Assembly: GCF_020510445.1 (NCBI RefSeq)
Contig: NZ_JAHBAG010000001.1
Span: forward strand, 2,332,501-2,396,500
Source of the DNA: Hydrogenophaga taeniospiralis
GTDB taxonomy: Bacteria > Pseudomonadota > Gammaproteobacteria > Burkholderiales > Burkholderiaceae_C
Length of the DNA stretch: 64,000 nt
Reading direction: 5' to 3'
In this document: one piece after another, positions 37,493-46,411 of the stretch
Layout of the letters: each line of letters begins with the position of its first letter
Position numbering within the stretch: the first letter of the stretch is position 1
Position numbers and translations under genes: made by a program
Notes under the pieces: model-generated
Databases searched by the model: none
The model's input: the letters and a program-made list of their open reading frames with translations, nothing else
Told to the model about the DNA's origin: nothing

Positions 37493-39856
37493 ATGACCGC
37501 CACCGAAACCGCGAGCTTCCTGGAGCGCCTGCCCGCGTGGCGCGCCCGGCTCGACACGCGTTTCCCCGAGGTGGACCCGGTGTTCGAGGCCTGCCTGGTC
37601 GATGCGGTGCGCGTGCTCAGCCCCGAGGGGCTGGACGCCTATCTCGATTACGCGCGCGTCCTCGGCAAGCTGGGCCGTGGCGTGGAGCCCATGTTGATCT
37701 TTCTGGCCGAGTGGCCGCAGGTCGCGCGCTCGCTGGGGGAAGACGCCTTGCCCGCCATCGCCGCCGCCATCCACACCCTCTACAAATCGCCCAACGGCAA
37801 AGCCATCACGCCGTTCCTGCAGAGCCTGGCTGCGGTGGCGCGGCGTCTGAGCCGCTCGCCGGGCCGCCCCAGGAACGACGGCGCGCCCCCTGGGGAGCTG
37901 GCGCAGCCGGGGTGGGGGGCGCTGTCCTCGCGCGAGCCGTTCCAGCGTTACCTCAGCCTCTCGCTCGACTTCATGGAGCGCACCACCGGCTCCATCCACG
38001 GCCACCACAAGACTTTTGCCAGCCCGGGGCTGCCGTTGTTCTTCGAGCGTGCGCCGCAGCTGCTGGGCCTGCTCAGCGTGGGCGGGCTGCAGCGCTGGGT
38101 GGAGTACGGCATTCGCAACCACCAGCACCACCCCGACCACCAGCGCGACTACTTCGGTCTGCGCAGCGCCGATGCCAAGGCCGTGCTGCAGCGCGAGCGC
38201 CGCGGCACCCTGCTGGCCGACCACAGCCGCGCGCTCGATCTGTACCTGCAGGCGCTGTGGCAACAGCAGGCGCTGCTCGTGCCCTACGCGACTGCCCAGC
38301 TGGGCGGCGACAGCGTGCCGGATGCGTCGGCGCAACTGCGCCCGTATGTCGACCACCTGGGCATGCGCCTGCCCGACGTGTACGACGACCGCGCCGGCGT
38401 GCGCGGCATCGACCGCTACCGCGCCGCGCTCGCCCACATGGCCGGTCACCGGCGCTGGAGTCAGCCGCAAGTGGCCGACAACTGGAGCCCGTTCCAGCGC
38501 CTGGCGGTGGAGACGTTTGAAGATGCGCGCATCGACACCCTGCTGCTGCGCGAATACCCCGGCCTGCGCGGCACGCTGCTGCGCCTGCACCCGCGCCCGA
38601 CGGAGGGCGCCTGCGACCCGGCCAGGCACTCGTGCCTGCGGCACCGCCTGGCCATGCTCTCGCGCGCCATGCTCGACCCGCAGCACGGCTACACCGACCC
38701 GGACCTGCTTCATTTCCGCCAGCGCTTCCACCAGGCGCTGGCCACCGGCCCATCGAGCACACAAGAGATGGCCAGCCTCGCGCTCTCGTGCGTGGCGCGC
38801 ATCCGCCGCCAGAGCGACCAGCTGCCCGATGTGTTTTTCACCGACACCGAGGTGGACTACCGCGACGACAACCGCCACCTGTGGATCTACATCGAGGCCG
38901 GCGACGAAGAAGAGAGTTTCCAGCCGCCGCGCCAGAGCGACACCCCGCCCGACGTGGCCGGCCTGCCGCCGCGCCACTACCCCGAGTGGGACCACCAGAG
39001 CCAGACCTGGCGGCCCGACTGGGTGAGCCTGTACGAGCGCCTGCAACCCAGCGGAAACCCGGCACAGATCCACGCCATCCTCGCGCGCCACGCCGGGCTG
39101 GCCAAGCAGCTCAAGCGCCTGCTCGATCTGCTCAAGCCGCAGGACAAGCAGCGCATCCGTTTCCAGGAAGAGGGCAGCGAGCTGGACCTGGACGTGGCGA
39201 TCCGCTCGCTGATCGATTTCAAGAGCGGCGCCGCGCCCGACCCGCGCATCAACATGAGCCACCGCACCGACGGGCGCGACATCGCGGTGCTGCTGCTGCT
39301 CGACCTGTCGCAGTCGCTCAACGAACCGGCGGCAGGCAGTGAGCAGACCGTGCTCGACCTCAGCCGCGAAGCCGTCACCCTGCTGGCCTGGGCCATCGAA
39401 CAGCTGGGCGATCCCTTCGCCATCGCGGGCTTTCACTCCAACACCCGGCACGACGTGCGCTACCAGCACATCAAGGGTTTTGACGAAGGTTTTGACGACG
39501 AGGTGAAGGGGCGGCTCGCAGGCATCGAGGCGGGGTACTCCACCCGCATGGGCGCGGCCCTGCGCCACGCCGGCCACTACCTGGGCGCGCGCCAGGCCGA
39601 CAAGAAGCTGCTGCTCATCCTCACCGACGGCCAACCCAGCGACGTCGACACGCCCGACGAGCGAACGCTGATCGAAGACGCGCGCGAAGCCGTGCGCGAA
39701 CTCGGGCGAGACGGCATCTACACCCACTGCATCAGCCTGGACCCGAAGGCCGACGCCTACGTGGGCGACATCTTCGGCGGGCGCCACACGGTGATCGAAA
39801 ACGTGCAGCGCCTGCCCGAGCGGTTGCCGCAGCTGTTCATGTCGTTGACGCGCTAA
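37493..39856 (+). CDS. cbbO: RuBisCO activase adaptor CbbO
   Basis: A 787-residue protein with a C-terminal von Willebrand A domain whose MIDAS motif reads LLLLDLSQSLNE, followed by the conserved LLILTDGQPSDVD. CbbO links RuBisCO to the CbbQ motor. Residues 121-144 (RPRNDGAPPGELAQPG) are encoded by a palindromic repeat that sits in frame between two otherwise ordinary segments (AAVARRLSRS before, ALSSREPFQRYL after). It ends 12 bp from the converging helicase gene. Confidence 0.92.
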   Translation: MTATETASFLERLPAWRARLDTRFPEVDPVFEACLVDAVRVLSPEGLDAYLDYARVLGKLGRGVEPMLIFLAEWPQVARSLGEDALPAIAAAIHTLYKSPNGKAITPFLQSLAAVARRLSRSPGRPRNDGAPPGELAQPGWGALSSREPFQRYLSLSLDFMERTTGSIHGHHKTFASPGLPLFFERAPQLLGLLSVGGLQRWVEYGIRNHQHHPDHQRDYFGLRSADAKAVLQRERRGTLLADHSRALDLYLQALWQQQALLVPYATAQLGGDSVPDASAQLRPYVDHLGMRLPDVYDDRAGVRGIDRYRAALAHMAGHRRWSQPQVADNWSPFQRLAVETFEDARIDTLLLREYPGLRGTLLRLHPRPTEGACDPARHSCLRHRLAMLSRAMLDPQHGYTDPDLLHFRQRFHQALATGPSSTQEMASLALSCVARIRRQSDQLPDVFFTDTEVDYRDDNRHLWIYIEAGDEEESFQPPRQSDTPPDVAGLPPRHYPEWDHQSQTWRPDWVSLYERLQPSGNPAQIHAILARHAGLAKQLKRLLDLLKPQDKQRIRFQEEGSELDLDVAIRSLIDFKSGAAPDPRINMSHRTDGRDIAVLLLLDLSQSLNEPAAGSEQTVLDLSREAVTLLAWAIEQLGDPFAIAGFHSNTRHDVRYQHIKGFDEGFDDEVKGRLAGIEAGYSTRMGAALRHAGHYLGARQADKKLLLILTDGQPSDVDTPDERTLIEDAREAVRELGRDGIYTHCISLDPKADAYVGDIFGGRHTVIENVQRLPERLPQLFMSLTR
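37855..37925. repeat. Family A palindromic repeat inside cbbO
   Basis: CCGGGCCGCCCCAGGAACGA, then GCCCCCTGGGG and GGGGTGGGGGGC. It aligns with the intergenic copy at 30095-30170 and with the xdhA copy at 8698-8768 on GGGCCGCCCC and the CCCCC-loop-GGGG hairpin. It keeps the reading frame of cbbO open. Confidence 0.78.
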
Positions 39857-39868
39857 GCACCGAATGGC

Positions 39869-42220
39869 TTATGGGGTTGGCGGCTCGCCACTGCGCACGT
39901 GCCACCACGCCGGCAGCAGCCGTCGCACCTCGGCGCGAGCGTAGCGGTCGTCGAGCAGCCAGACGGTGCCGTGGTCCTGCTCGCTGCGGATCACGCGGCC
40001 CGCGGCCTGCACCACCTTTTGCACGCCGGGGAACAGGTAGGTGTAGTCGTAGCCGCGGCCGAACTTCGCCTGCAGCCGGGCCTTGAGCTGTTCGTTCACG
40101 GGGTTCACCTGCGGCAGGCCCAGCGTGGCGATGAAGGCGCCGATGAGGCGGCGCCCGGGCAGGTCGATGCCTTCGCCGAACGCGCCGCCGAGCACGGCAA
40201 AGCCGATGCCCTGGCCACCCTCGGTGAAGCGGGCGATGAAGGCCTCGCGCTCGGGCTCGCCCATGCCGCGCGACTGCGACCACACCGGGATATCCGGATG
40301 GCGCTGCTGCAGCCGGTCGAGCGCCTGCGCCAGGTAGTCGAAGCTGCTGAAAAACGCGAGGTAGTTGCCGGGCTCGGCCGCGAACTGCGCCGCCAGGGTG
40401 TCGGCCATGGGCGTGAGCGAAGCGAGCCGGTCGGTCCAGCGGGTGGAGATGTGTGGCGCCACGCGCACCGCGAGTTGTTCGCCGGAAAACGGCGAGGGCA
40501 CGTCCACGCGCAGCGCGTCGGCCGGCAGGCCCAGCAGGTCGGCCACGTAGTCCATGGGCGCGAGCGTGGCCGAGAACAGCGTGGCGCACCGCACGGCGCT
40601 CCAGCGGTCCTGCAGCAGCGGGCCGGGCACGAGGTTGCGCAGGCTGATCAGCGGTTGTGCCACGCGCGTGCCCGGGGCGGGGTGGGGCGTGCGCGTGAGG
40701 TCGCAGAGGCTGTGGTCACCGTGCAGCTCGGCCACGCGCTGGAAATGCAGCGCCTCGAAGAACCAGGCCTGCAGCGGGCCGCTGGCGGCGTCTTGCGGGT
40801 GCTGGGCCAGATGGTCGCCGATCTCGCCGCAGAGCTGCTGCAGCGCGGCGGTGAAGGCGCCCGGGGGCTCGGGCAGCACGGTGTAGTCCCCCGCCTGTTC
40901 CCGCGCCAGCGCGTTCCACTGGCGGTGCAACCGGTCGAGGCCTTTTTTCAGCGCGGCCGGCGCGCTGCGGCGCAGCGCCTGGAAGTCCGCCGGGTCGAGC
41001 CGGGCGCTGTACATGGCGCGGGCGCGTTCGATCAGGTTGTGCGCCTCGTCCACCAGCAGTGCGCTCTGCCAGCCGTGTTCGAGCGTGAGGCCGTGCCAGT
41101 GGGCGCCGAGGTCGAAGAAGTGGTTCACGTCGCCCACCGCCACATCGCTCCAGCGCAGCATCTCTTGCCCCAGGTAGTAGGGGCACACGCTGTGTTCCAG
41201 CGCCAGTTCGCGCAGCGCGGCTTTGTCCAGCCAGCCGGCCTGCGCCGCGGCGGCGCGGGCCGCGGGCAGGCGGTCGTAGAAACCGCGTGCGAGCGGGCAG
41301 GACTCGCCGTGGCAGGCCTTGTCCGGGTGTTCGCAAGCCTTGTCGCGCGCCACGCGTTCGAGCACGCGCAGCGGCAGCACCGGGCGCGCCGGCGCTTGGC
41401 CGGCGGCGCCGAGGCGGGCCAGCGCGTCCAGCGCGAGCTGGCGGCCGGTGGTGCGCGCGGTCAGGTAGAAGAGCTTGTCCAGCCCCTGCGCGGGCGCGGC
41501 CTTGAGCGCGGCGAACAGCGTGGCCGCCGTCTTGCCGATGCCGGTGGGCGCCTGCGCCATGAGCACGCGGCCGGCGGCGTGGGCGCGGTAGACCGACTCG
41601 GCCAGCGCCCGCTGGCCGGCGCGGAATTCGGGGAAGGGGAAGGCCAGGGCGCGCAGCGCGGCGTCGCGCGCGTTGCGGTGGGCGCGCTCCTGCCGGGCCC
41701 AGCCGCTGTAGCGTTCGCACAGGTCTTCAAAGTGCGCGCGCAGGGCGCTGGCGCTGTGGGTTTCCGTCAGCGGTGTCTCGTGGCCGGTGTCGATGTTGAA
41801 GTAGACCAGCACCAGCTCGATGCGCTCCAGCCCGAGCTGTTCGCACAGCATCCAGCCGTAGACCCGCGCCTGCGCCCAGTGCAGGGCGCGCGCGTTGTCC
41901 GCGATCAGCGCGGCGTCGCCCCGGTGGGTCTTGATCTCTTCCAGGCGCTGCGCGGCGGCGTCCCAGCCGTCGGCCCGGCCCTGCACGCGCAGGCCGCGCC
42001 ACTGGCTGGACAGCGGCACCTCGCGCTGGTAGCCCGCGCCGCGCCGCGACGTCACCTCGCCATGGCCGGCCACGCCTTCGCTGCCGCTGGGCGAGGGCGT
42101 GAAGCGCAGATCGAGGTCGCCGCGGCGCGCCGCGAAATCGCACAGCGTGCGCACCGCCACGGCGCCCAGCGGGGCGTCGGCGGCGGCTTCGTCAACCAGT
42201 CGGGGTGTGGCGGTGTTCAA
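39869..42220 (-). CDS. Rad3/XPD-type DNA helicase with N-terminal nuclease-like domain
   Basis: A 783-residue superfamily 2 helicase of the DinG/XPD branch. Walker A is QAPTGIGKTAAT, the DEAH box reads LLVDEAHNLIERAR and the C-terminal helicase motif reads QAAGRVIRSEQDHG. Four cysteines in the CEHPDKACHGESC / HSVCPYY region suggest an iron-sulfur cluster as in XPD. The N-terminal 150 residues contain GRADGWD, LEEIKTHRGD and HWAQARVYGWML, the PD-(D/E)XK nuclease pattern seen in Cas4/RecB-like domains. It may unwind and cut DNA in repair. It converges on cbbO and is divergent from an MmcB-like gene. Confidence 0.85.
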   Translation of the reverse strand: MNTATPRLVDEAAADAPLGAVAVRTLCDFAARRGDLDLRFTPSPSGSEGVAGHGEVTSRRGAGYQREVPLSSQWRGLRVQGRADGWDAAAQRLEEIKTHRGDAALIADNARALHWAQARVYGWMLCEQLGLERIELVLVYFNIDTGHETPLTETHSASALRAHFEDLCERYSGWARQERAHRNARDAALRALAFPFPEFRAGQRALAESVYRAHAAGRVLMAQAPTGIGKTAATLFAALKAAPAQGLDKLFYLTARTTGRQLALDALARLGAAGQAPARPVLPLRVLERVARDKACEHPDKACHGESCPLARGFYDRLPAARAAAAQAGWLDKAALRELALEHSVCPYYLGQEMLRWSDVAVGDVNHFFDLGAHWHGLTLEHGWQSALLVDEAHNLIERARAMYSARLDPADFQALRRSAPAALKKGLDRLHRQWNALAREQAGDYTVLPEPPGAFTAALQQLCGEIGDHLAQHPQDAASGPLQAWFFEALHFQRVAELHGDHSLCDLTRTPHPAPGTRVAQPLISLRNLVPGPLLQDRWSAVRCATLFSATLAPMDYVADLLGLPADALRVDVPSPFSGEQLAVRVAPHISTRWTDRLASLTPMADTLAAQFAAEPGNYLAFFSSFDYLAQALDRLQQRHPDIPVWSQSRGMGEPEREAFIARFTEGGQGIGFAVLGGAFGEGIDLPGRRLIGAFIATLGLPQVNPVNEQLKARLQAKFGRGYDYTYLFPGVQKVVQAAGRVIRSEQDHGTVWLLDDRYARAEVRRLLPAWWHVRSGEPPTP

Positions 42221-42269
42221 GGGTGGGCTCGGGTTGTGAGGGGCATCGTACTGGATATATAGTCAGTCC

Positions 42270-43103
42270 ATGGAGCCCGCCCTGTCCCCCGAACCGCCCC
42301 CGCTCAACCGCCAGCACCACCGGCGCCTGCGCGACATCTACCGCTCGGCCGGCTGGCCTTGCGCCGACATGGTCGAGGTCGAGCTGCTGGCGGCCGGCTT
42401 GCTGGAGCGCCGCGTATCCGCCGATGGCCATGAAACCCTGCGCGTGACCGACGCCGGCATCCAGACGCTGGCGCGCGTGTTCGCCAGCAACAAGGCCGCG
42501 CGCACGCCGCACGAGGCGCTGGTGGAGCAGGTCGCGGTGGCCATGACACGCGCGGGCCGCCTGGCCTGGCGCGGGCTGATGCTGCGCGTGCCGCTGCCCC
42601 GGGCCCTGCTGACGGGCGAGGCCGAAACGCCCATGGCAGCGGAGCCAGCGCCCGGCTGGGCCGCGCAGATGGCGGCCTTTGAGTCCGAAGTGACCACCAA
42701 CCCCACAGAACCCCAGCACGCCTGGTGCATGGCCTGCCCCGACGTGTTTTCCATCCGCCGCAGCTCGGTCGAGGCCTACCTGGAACCGGTGGTGCACGAG
42801 ATCAAGGTCAGCCGCGCCGACCTGCTGGGCGACCTGAAGAAACCCGCCAAGCGCGCCGCCTACCTGGAGATGGCCAGCGCCTGCTGGTACGTGCTCGGCC
42901 ACGACGCCAAGGGCCGGCCCATCGCCCAACCCGAAGAGGTGCCGCCCGAGTGCGGCGTGATGTACGCCCGCGACGGCGAGCTCAGCATCGCCCGCGAAGC
43001 GCCCCGCCGCGGCATTCAGCGCCTGCCGTTTCATGTGTGGATGACGCTGGCGCAGACCGAGCCGGCCGTGCGGCTGGAAGAGTCGGGCCAGGCGCGCTTT
43101 TGA
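42270..43103 (+). CDS. MmcB-like DNA repair protein
   Basis: A 277-residue protein. The C-terminal part has the MmcB-type pattern PDVFSIRRSSVEAYLEPVVHEIKVSRADLL, with Asp and Glu-x-Lys residues arranged as in PD-(D/E)XK nucleases. The N-terminal third (NRQHHRRLRDIYRSAGWP) looks like a separate helical DNA-binding part. It is divergent from the helicase-nuclease gene with 49 bp between starts, so the two may share regulation. MmcB is a putative repair nuclease from damage-inducible operons; here function is inferred from motif and neighbour. Confidence 0.7.
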   Translation: MEPALSPEPPPLNRQHHRRLRDIYRSAGWPCADMVEVELLAAGLLERRVSADGHETLRVTDAGIQTLARVFASNKAARTPHEALVEQVAVAMTRAGRLAWRGLMLRVPLPRALLTGEAETPMAAEPAPGWAAQMAAFESEVTTNPTEPQHAWCMACPDVFSIRRSSVEAYLEPVVHEIKVSRADLLGDLKKPAKRAAYLEMASACWYVLGHDAKGRPIAQPEEVPPECGVMYARDGELSIAREAPRRGIQRLPFHVWMTLAQTEPAVRLEESGQARF

Positions 43104-43167
43104 ACCATCCGGAATCACACCAGAAACACGGTGTATTCATGCGGGCGCTGAAGGTTTTTCGGAACGA

Positions 43168-44208
43168 CTATTGCTTCAGAGCAAGGGGTTTCACAAATTC
43201 AATCACAGCACTGATAAATTCATCAACTTGGTCATGCATGATGAAGTGCCCACTGTCCCTGACAATGATATGACGTGAATTGCTGGATAGACGGGCCAGA
43301 TCATTCTGCTCTGCCTGTTTGATTTGGGCAAGCGCCTTTTCTGCTTCAATATTCTTCCCCAATCTCTCCGCTTCTCGCTCGACCAGCTTCAGATCTATTG
43401 GATTACCGGCGGTCAAGGTCAATAAGGGAAGCGCTCCCAAACTGCCCGGTGGAGGTGTAGATGGATCAAGTCCGCGGCGCATGACAGTAATTTCATTGAC
43501 AACCGCACGAGCGGTATCGGTGCGGTTCTGGACAGCCGTTTTCGCCATCACAACTTCCGCTGGTAGGGGCGAAGGTTGGCGATCGGCATTGGCAATCCCC
43601 ATCAATCGAACGAGACCGACCCGTGCCAAGGGCTCGGCAGCTGCCATGAGCACGGCCTGTTTCTGATAGTCCCAAGCAGCATGGTGATACTGATGCATGG
43701 GACCTTGCTCATTAGCCGAATCGACAAGAACGATGCCCTGCGTCTCTTCAGGAAACTGATGATAGAAAGCGCGAACGTATATTCCACCACGGGAATGACC
43801 GACCAAGACATAAGGCGAAGGAATGTCCGCCTTATTCAACAATGCACGCAGGTTTTTGGCGACATGTTCAGGCTGGATAGGGGTGTCTATCAGATCGCTC
43901 CAGCCAAGCCCAGGACGGTCATAGGAGCAAACGCGCATGTTCTGCGCGAGCCTGGATTGAACCGGATGCCAACTCAAAGAATTTTCCCCAAGTCCCGCTT
44001 CAAGAATGAGCGTTGGAGAACCAGACCCCATGCAATTCAGGTGAAAATTGACGCCATTCACTGAGAACATGCGCCCTGGAGGTGGAAATTCAGCCAAATC
44101 TGCTGCAGTTCTTTTGGATTGATAGACTGCTCCTGCCAGCACGGCAAAGAACGCAATTCCAAAAACAAATACAACAAATCGGAATCGCCGCGATGAAGTG
44201 GGTTTCAT
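43168..44208 (-). CDS. Alpha/beta hydrolase, membrane-anchored
   Basis: A 346-residue protein from ATG 44208, chosen because an N-terminal membrane helix follows (RFRFVVFVFGIAFFAVLAG). The alpha/beta hydrolase fold is clear: LILEAGLGENSLSW, nucleophile motif GHSRGG with the catalytic Ser, and late His in DSGHFIMHDQ. Base composition is much less GC-rich than its neighbours, and codon use differs, which suggests recent transfer. No operon partner is evident. Substrate is unknown; the family includes esterases and haloperoxidase-like enzymes. It opens the accessory region that continues to 53 kb. Confidence 0.82.
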   Translation of the reverse strand: MKPTSSRRFRFVVFVFGIAFFAVLAGAVYQSKRTAADLAEFPPPGRMFSVNGVNFHLNCMGSGSPTLILEAGLGENSLSWHPVQSRLAQNMRVCSYDRPGLGWSDLIDTPIQPEHVAKNLRALLNKADIPSPYVLVGHSRGGIYVRAFYHQFPEETQGIVLVDSANEQGPMHQYHHAAWDYQKQAVLMAAAEPLARVGLVRLMGIANADRQPSPLPAEVVMAKTAVQNRTDTARAVVNEITVMRRGLDPSTPPPGSLGALPLLTLTAGNPIDLKLVEREAERLGKNIEAEKALAQIKQAEQNDLARLSSNSRHIIVRDSGHFIMHDQVDEFISAVIEFVKPLALKQ

Positions 44209-44407
44209 GTCATCCAGTGTTTGACGTGATGGGTAGCCAAGGGCGATTGCCATGGGACATCTCTCTCGATGGATCTTGCACCGCATCCGCTCGTTGCTCT
44301 GCTCCGTGTTCTGAATGGGCACGGCAACCGTCTGGAGATCCCAGGTCCGCGACTGGGATCAAGCCATGCCCAGAACTGGTATTTACCAGCCTTCAGGGCC
44401 GCCGACC

Positions 44408-44797
44408 TCACGGCGTCAGGTTCTTGCAGGCCCGCCGCAGGCGCTGCTCCGCGTCCTGTGCGACAGCTTGCACCTCGGGCTTGTTGACCATCTCCATCAT
44501 CACCAGCGGATCGATGAACGCCACCGTGACGCGGCCCTCGGCTTCCTGGCGGACGACCACGTTGCACGGCAGCAGCAGGCCGATGTCGGGCTCGGCCTGC
44601 AAGGCCTTGTGCGCCAGCGGCGGGTTGCAGGCACCCAGGTTGCGGTAGGGCGGCATGTCGACGCCGAGCTTTTCCTTCATCGCGCGCTGCACGTCGATAT
44701 CGCTCAGGACACCGAAGCCCTCCTGCTTGAGCGCAGCCATGACGCGCTCAAGGGCGTCGTCGAACGACAGTTCGAGGGTGGCATTGAATCCGTACAT
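44408..44797 (-). CDS. DUF302 domain protein
   Basis: A 129-residue DUF302 protein beginning [20 protein letters not shown]. The family signature around [17 protein letters not shown] and [16 protein letters not shown] is present. The ATG at 44797 has AGGAG 8 bases upstream, so longer frames were rejected. DUF302 proteins often accompany stress and redox genes; function is unknown. A lipoprotein-like remnant lies directly upstream, and a CBS-domain gene after it, all on the minus strand. Confidence 0.85.
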   Translation of the reverse strand: MYGFNATLELSFDDALERVMAALKQEGFGVLSDIDVQRAMKEKLGVDMPPYRNLGACNPPLAHKALQAEPDIGLLLPCNVVVRQEAEGRVTVAFIDPLVMMEMVNKPEVQAVAQDAEQRLRRACKNLTP

Positions 44798-44828
44798 CTG
44801 GCTTCTCCTGGGCGGTGGGTGGGCTGGT

Positions 44829-44970
44829 TCATTTGGCCGGTCCCTGTGTGGCGCCGTATTCGTTCGGCGCCGGCTGGTTGACCTCTGGCGCGGTGGGGTC
44901 CACCGGTGTCTTGTCACAGGCGCCCAACGTTGAGATCTCGGCTCCGGCGTCTGGACAATCGACCGAGCGC
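44829..44970 (-). pseudogene. Remnant of a small lipoprotein gene
   Basis: On the minus strand a frame without start codon reads [19 protein letters not shown] then [15 protein letters not shown] and stops. The LGAC segment looks like a lipobox followed by the Asp/Pro-rich linker of a small lipoprotein. The frame runs upstream only to a stop near the end of the CBS gene and has no ATG or GTG, so the signal-peptide end seems to have been lost. It could instead use a rare start; evidence is limited to the reading frame. Confidence 0.35.
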
Positions 44971-44981
44971 GCGGTCCAGGC

Positions 44982-45773
44982 CTACGGTTGCGAGATGCCG
45001 ACCAGGGCGTCAGCGGTGGGCTGGATGTCGTCGGCTTCGACGGCGAAGTCGCCGAGCGAAACGATGCCCACCAGGCGCTTCTCGCGGTTCACGACCGGCA
45101 GGCGCCTGACCTGATACCGGCTCATCTTGTCGGCACCCGCCTCCACGGTGTCGTCCTCATAGCACCAGATCACATCTTCCGACATCACGTCGCGCACCAG
45201 CGTGTCGCCGCCCTTGCCTTCGGCGACGGCACGCACGGCGATGTCGCGGTCGGTCACCGCGCCGATCATCCGGTCGTTCTCGCCCACGGGCAGCATTCCG
45301 AAGCCTTCGTCCCGCATGCGGGCGGCGGCGTCCCGGAGCGTCGCGTCGGGGCTGATCACTTGCACGTCGGGGCTCATCACATCTTTGAGTCGTTGCATGT
45401 TCGTCTCCTGGTCAGGGTTTGTCGTGTGTGTGGCCACAGGGTTCGCGGGCTGGCCCGAATCCTCCGGGCTCGCCATGGCGCCTGCCGCTCCGCCGCCCAG
45501 TGCGCCGGCAACGGCACCCACCGTGCCACCCACCACCGCACCCACGGGGCCACCTACCACGCTGCCGATGGCGGCACCTGCTGCCGCACCGACCACAACG
45601 CCGCCTCCGGTCAGCACCGAGTTGGCCTCGCGCTCGGCCTCCTTGGGTTCCAGCAACGACTGGGCTGCGGGGTTCGGGTCCTGCGACGGAATGCCGTGGC
45701 CAGGACGGGCTTGCTCGGCGAGGTCGCCGTCAACCGGTGCCGACTTCGCCTGGGGAAAAGTAGATGGATTCAT
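44982..45773 (-). CDS. Glycine-zipper protein fused in frame to a CBS-domain protein
   Basis: A 263-residue frame in two parts. Residues 1-125 are a hydrophilic start ([20 protein letters not shown]) and a glycine-zipper stretch ([20 protein letters not shown]). Residues 126-263 are a complete tandem CBS-domain protein starting [19 protein letters not shown]. That internal ATG (45396-45398) has its own ribosome site, CAGGAGACGAAC, which suggests it is a second start and that the two parts exist as separate genes elsewhere. The frame may therefore yield both a fusion and a free CBS protein. CBS domains bind adenine nucleotides. Confidence 0.75.
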   Translation of the reverse strand: MNPSTFPQAKSAPVDGDLAEQARPGHGIPSQDPNPAAQSLLEPKEAEREANSVLTGGGVVVGAAAGAAIGSVVGGPVGAVVGGTVGAVAGALGGGAAGAMASPEDSGQPANPVATHTTNPDQETNMQRLKDVMSPDVQVISPDATLRDAAARMRDEGFGMLPVGENDRMIGAVTDRDIAVRAVAEGKGGDTLVRDVMSEDVIWCYEDDTVEAGADKMSRYQVRRLPVVNREKRLVGIVSLGDFAVEADDIQPTADALVGISQP

Positions 45774-46091
45774 GATGGCTCCTTTGCGTCAGTGACGCGC
45801 TGGGGGTGAAAGGCGCGTGTCGGCGCTGAGGGGGGAATGAGGGCGCCTGGAGGGTGGTATCCGACGCTGGAAAAGTGATCATTCACTCGCTGTTGTCCCC
45901 GGTCTGTGCGGTTGCGCACGCCAGCGCGCGGAGGGAACGCATGAACGTTCATGAGGTTTCCTTTCTCAGGCAGGTGGGCTGGCTGGGCTTAATCGTTCGC
46001 TGGCGAACAGACAGACCGCCTCAAACCTGACCCCATGAGGGCTCTGCGATTGGCAGCCAAACGTTCCGCCCCCCAACCGAAAGGAAACACC
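45774..46091. other. Non-coding gap with palindromes
   Basis: This 318-bp stretch between divergent genes has no convincing gene. It contains a perfect 14-bp palindrome CATGAACGTTCATG (45940-45953) and a second, GTTCGC-TG-GCGAAC (45993-46006). These could be operators for the divergent CBS-type gene and the small gene at 46092. Confidence 0.5.
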
Positions 46092-46283
46092 ATGACTCGC
46101 GAGAAAACGGCCCACATTGAGCCATCCAAGCACTCAACCGACGAAGTTGATGAATTTCTGGAGATGGTGGAGGCCAACGTCGATGACGCTCCAGGCGCCG
46201 GTTCGCCGGCCATCAAGCCGAACACGAATCTGGATGCCGACGGCAAGCCCACCACGGACACACCGAAGAACCCCAAAATCTGA
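46092..46283 (+). CDS. Small acidic hydrophilic protein
   Basis: A 63-residue protein, MTREKTAHIEPSKHSTDEVD and onward, rich in Asp, Glu, Lys and Pro, with no hydrophobic segment. The ATG at 46092 has AAAGGAAACACC upstream; a start at 46035 is possible but less likely. No family recognised. It looks like a short, probably disordered stress-type protein as is common beside DUF302/CBS genes. Confidence 0.6.
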   Translation: MTREKTAHIEPSKHSTDEVDEFLEMVEANVDDAPGAGSPAIKPNTNLDADGKPTTDTPKNPKI

Positions 46284-46411
46284 ACCAGCACATCGCCCCA
46301 GAGCACCAGCGCATCGCGACGGGCCACAGAAACCGGCAGAATGGCCCGGGTCAGACAGACCGGGGTGTGCCCGGTTTGAAAACGCGACGACGTCGAAGAA
46401 GGTGAGTGCTC

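Noticed and set aside
36071..39787. Very long minus-strand open frame (over 1,200 codons) opposite cbbM, cbbQ and cbbO
   Set aside because: It is antisense to three conserved genes, has His/Arg/Gly/Val-biased composition and no domain; such frames are expected in GC-rich DNA.
39899..42262. Plus-strand frame of 787 codons opposite the helicase gene
   Set aside because: Antisense to conserved helicase motifs; Ala/Val/Gly/Arg-rich without a domain.
45920..45960. ECF-type promoter (GGAAC box) before the small acidic protein gene
   Set aside because: A GGAAC is present, but no matching -10 element lies at 16-17 bp.
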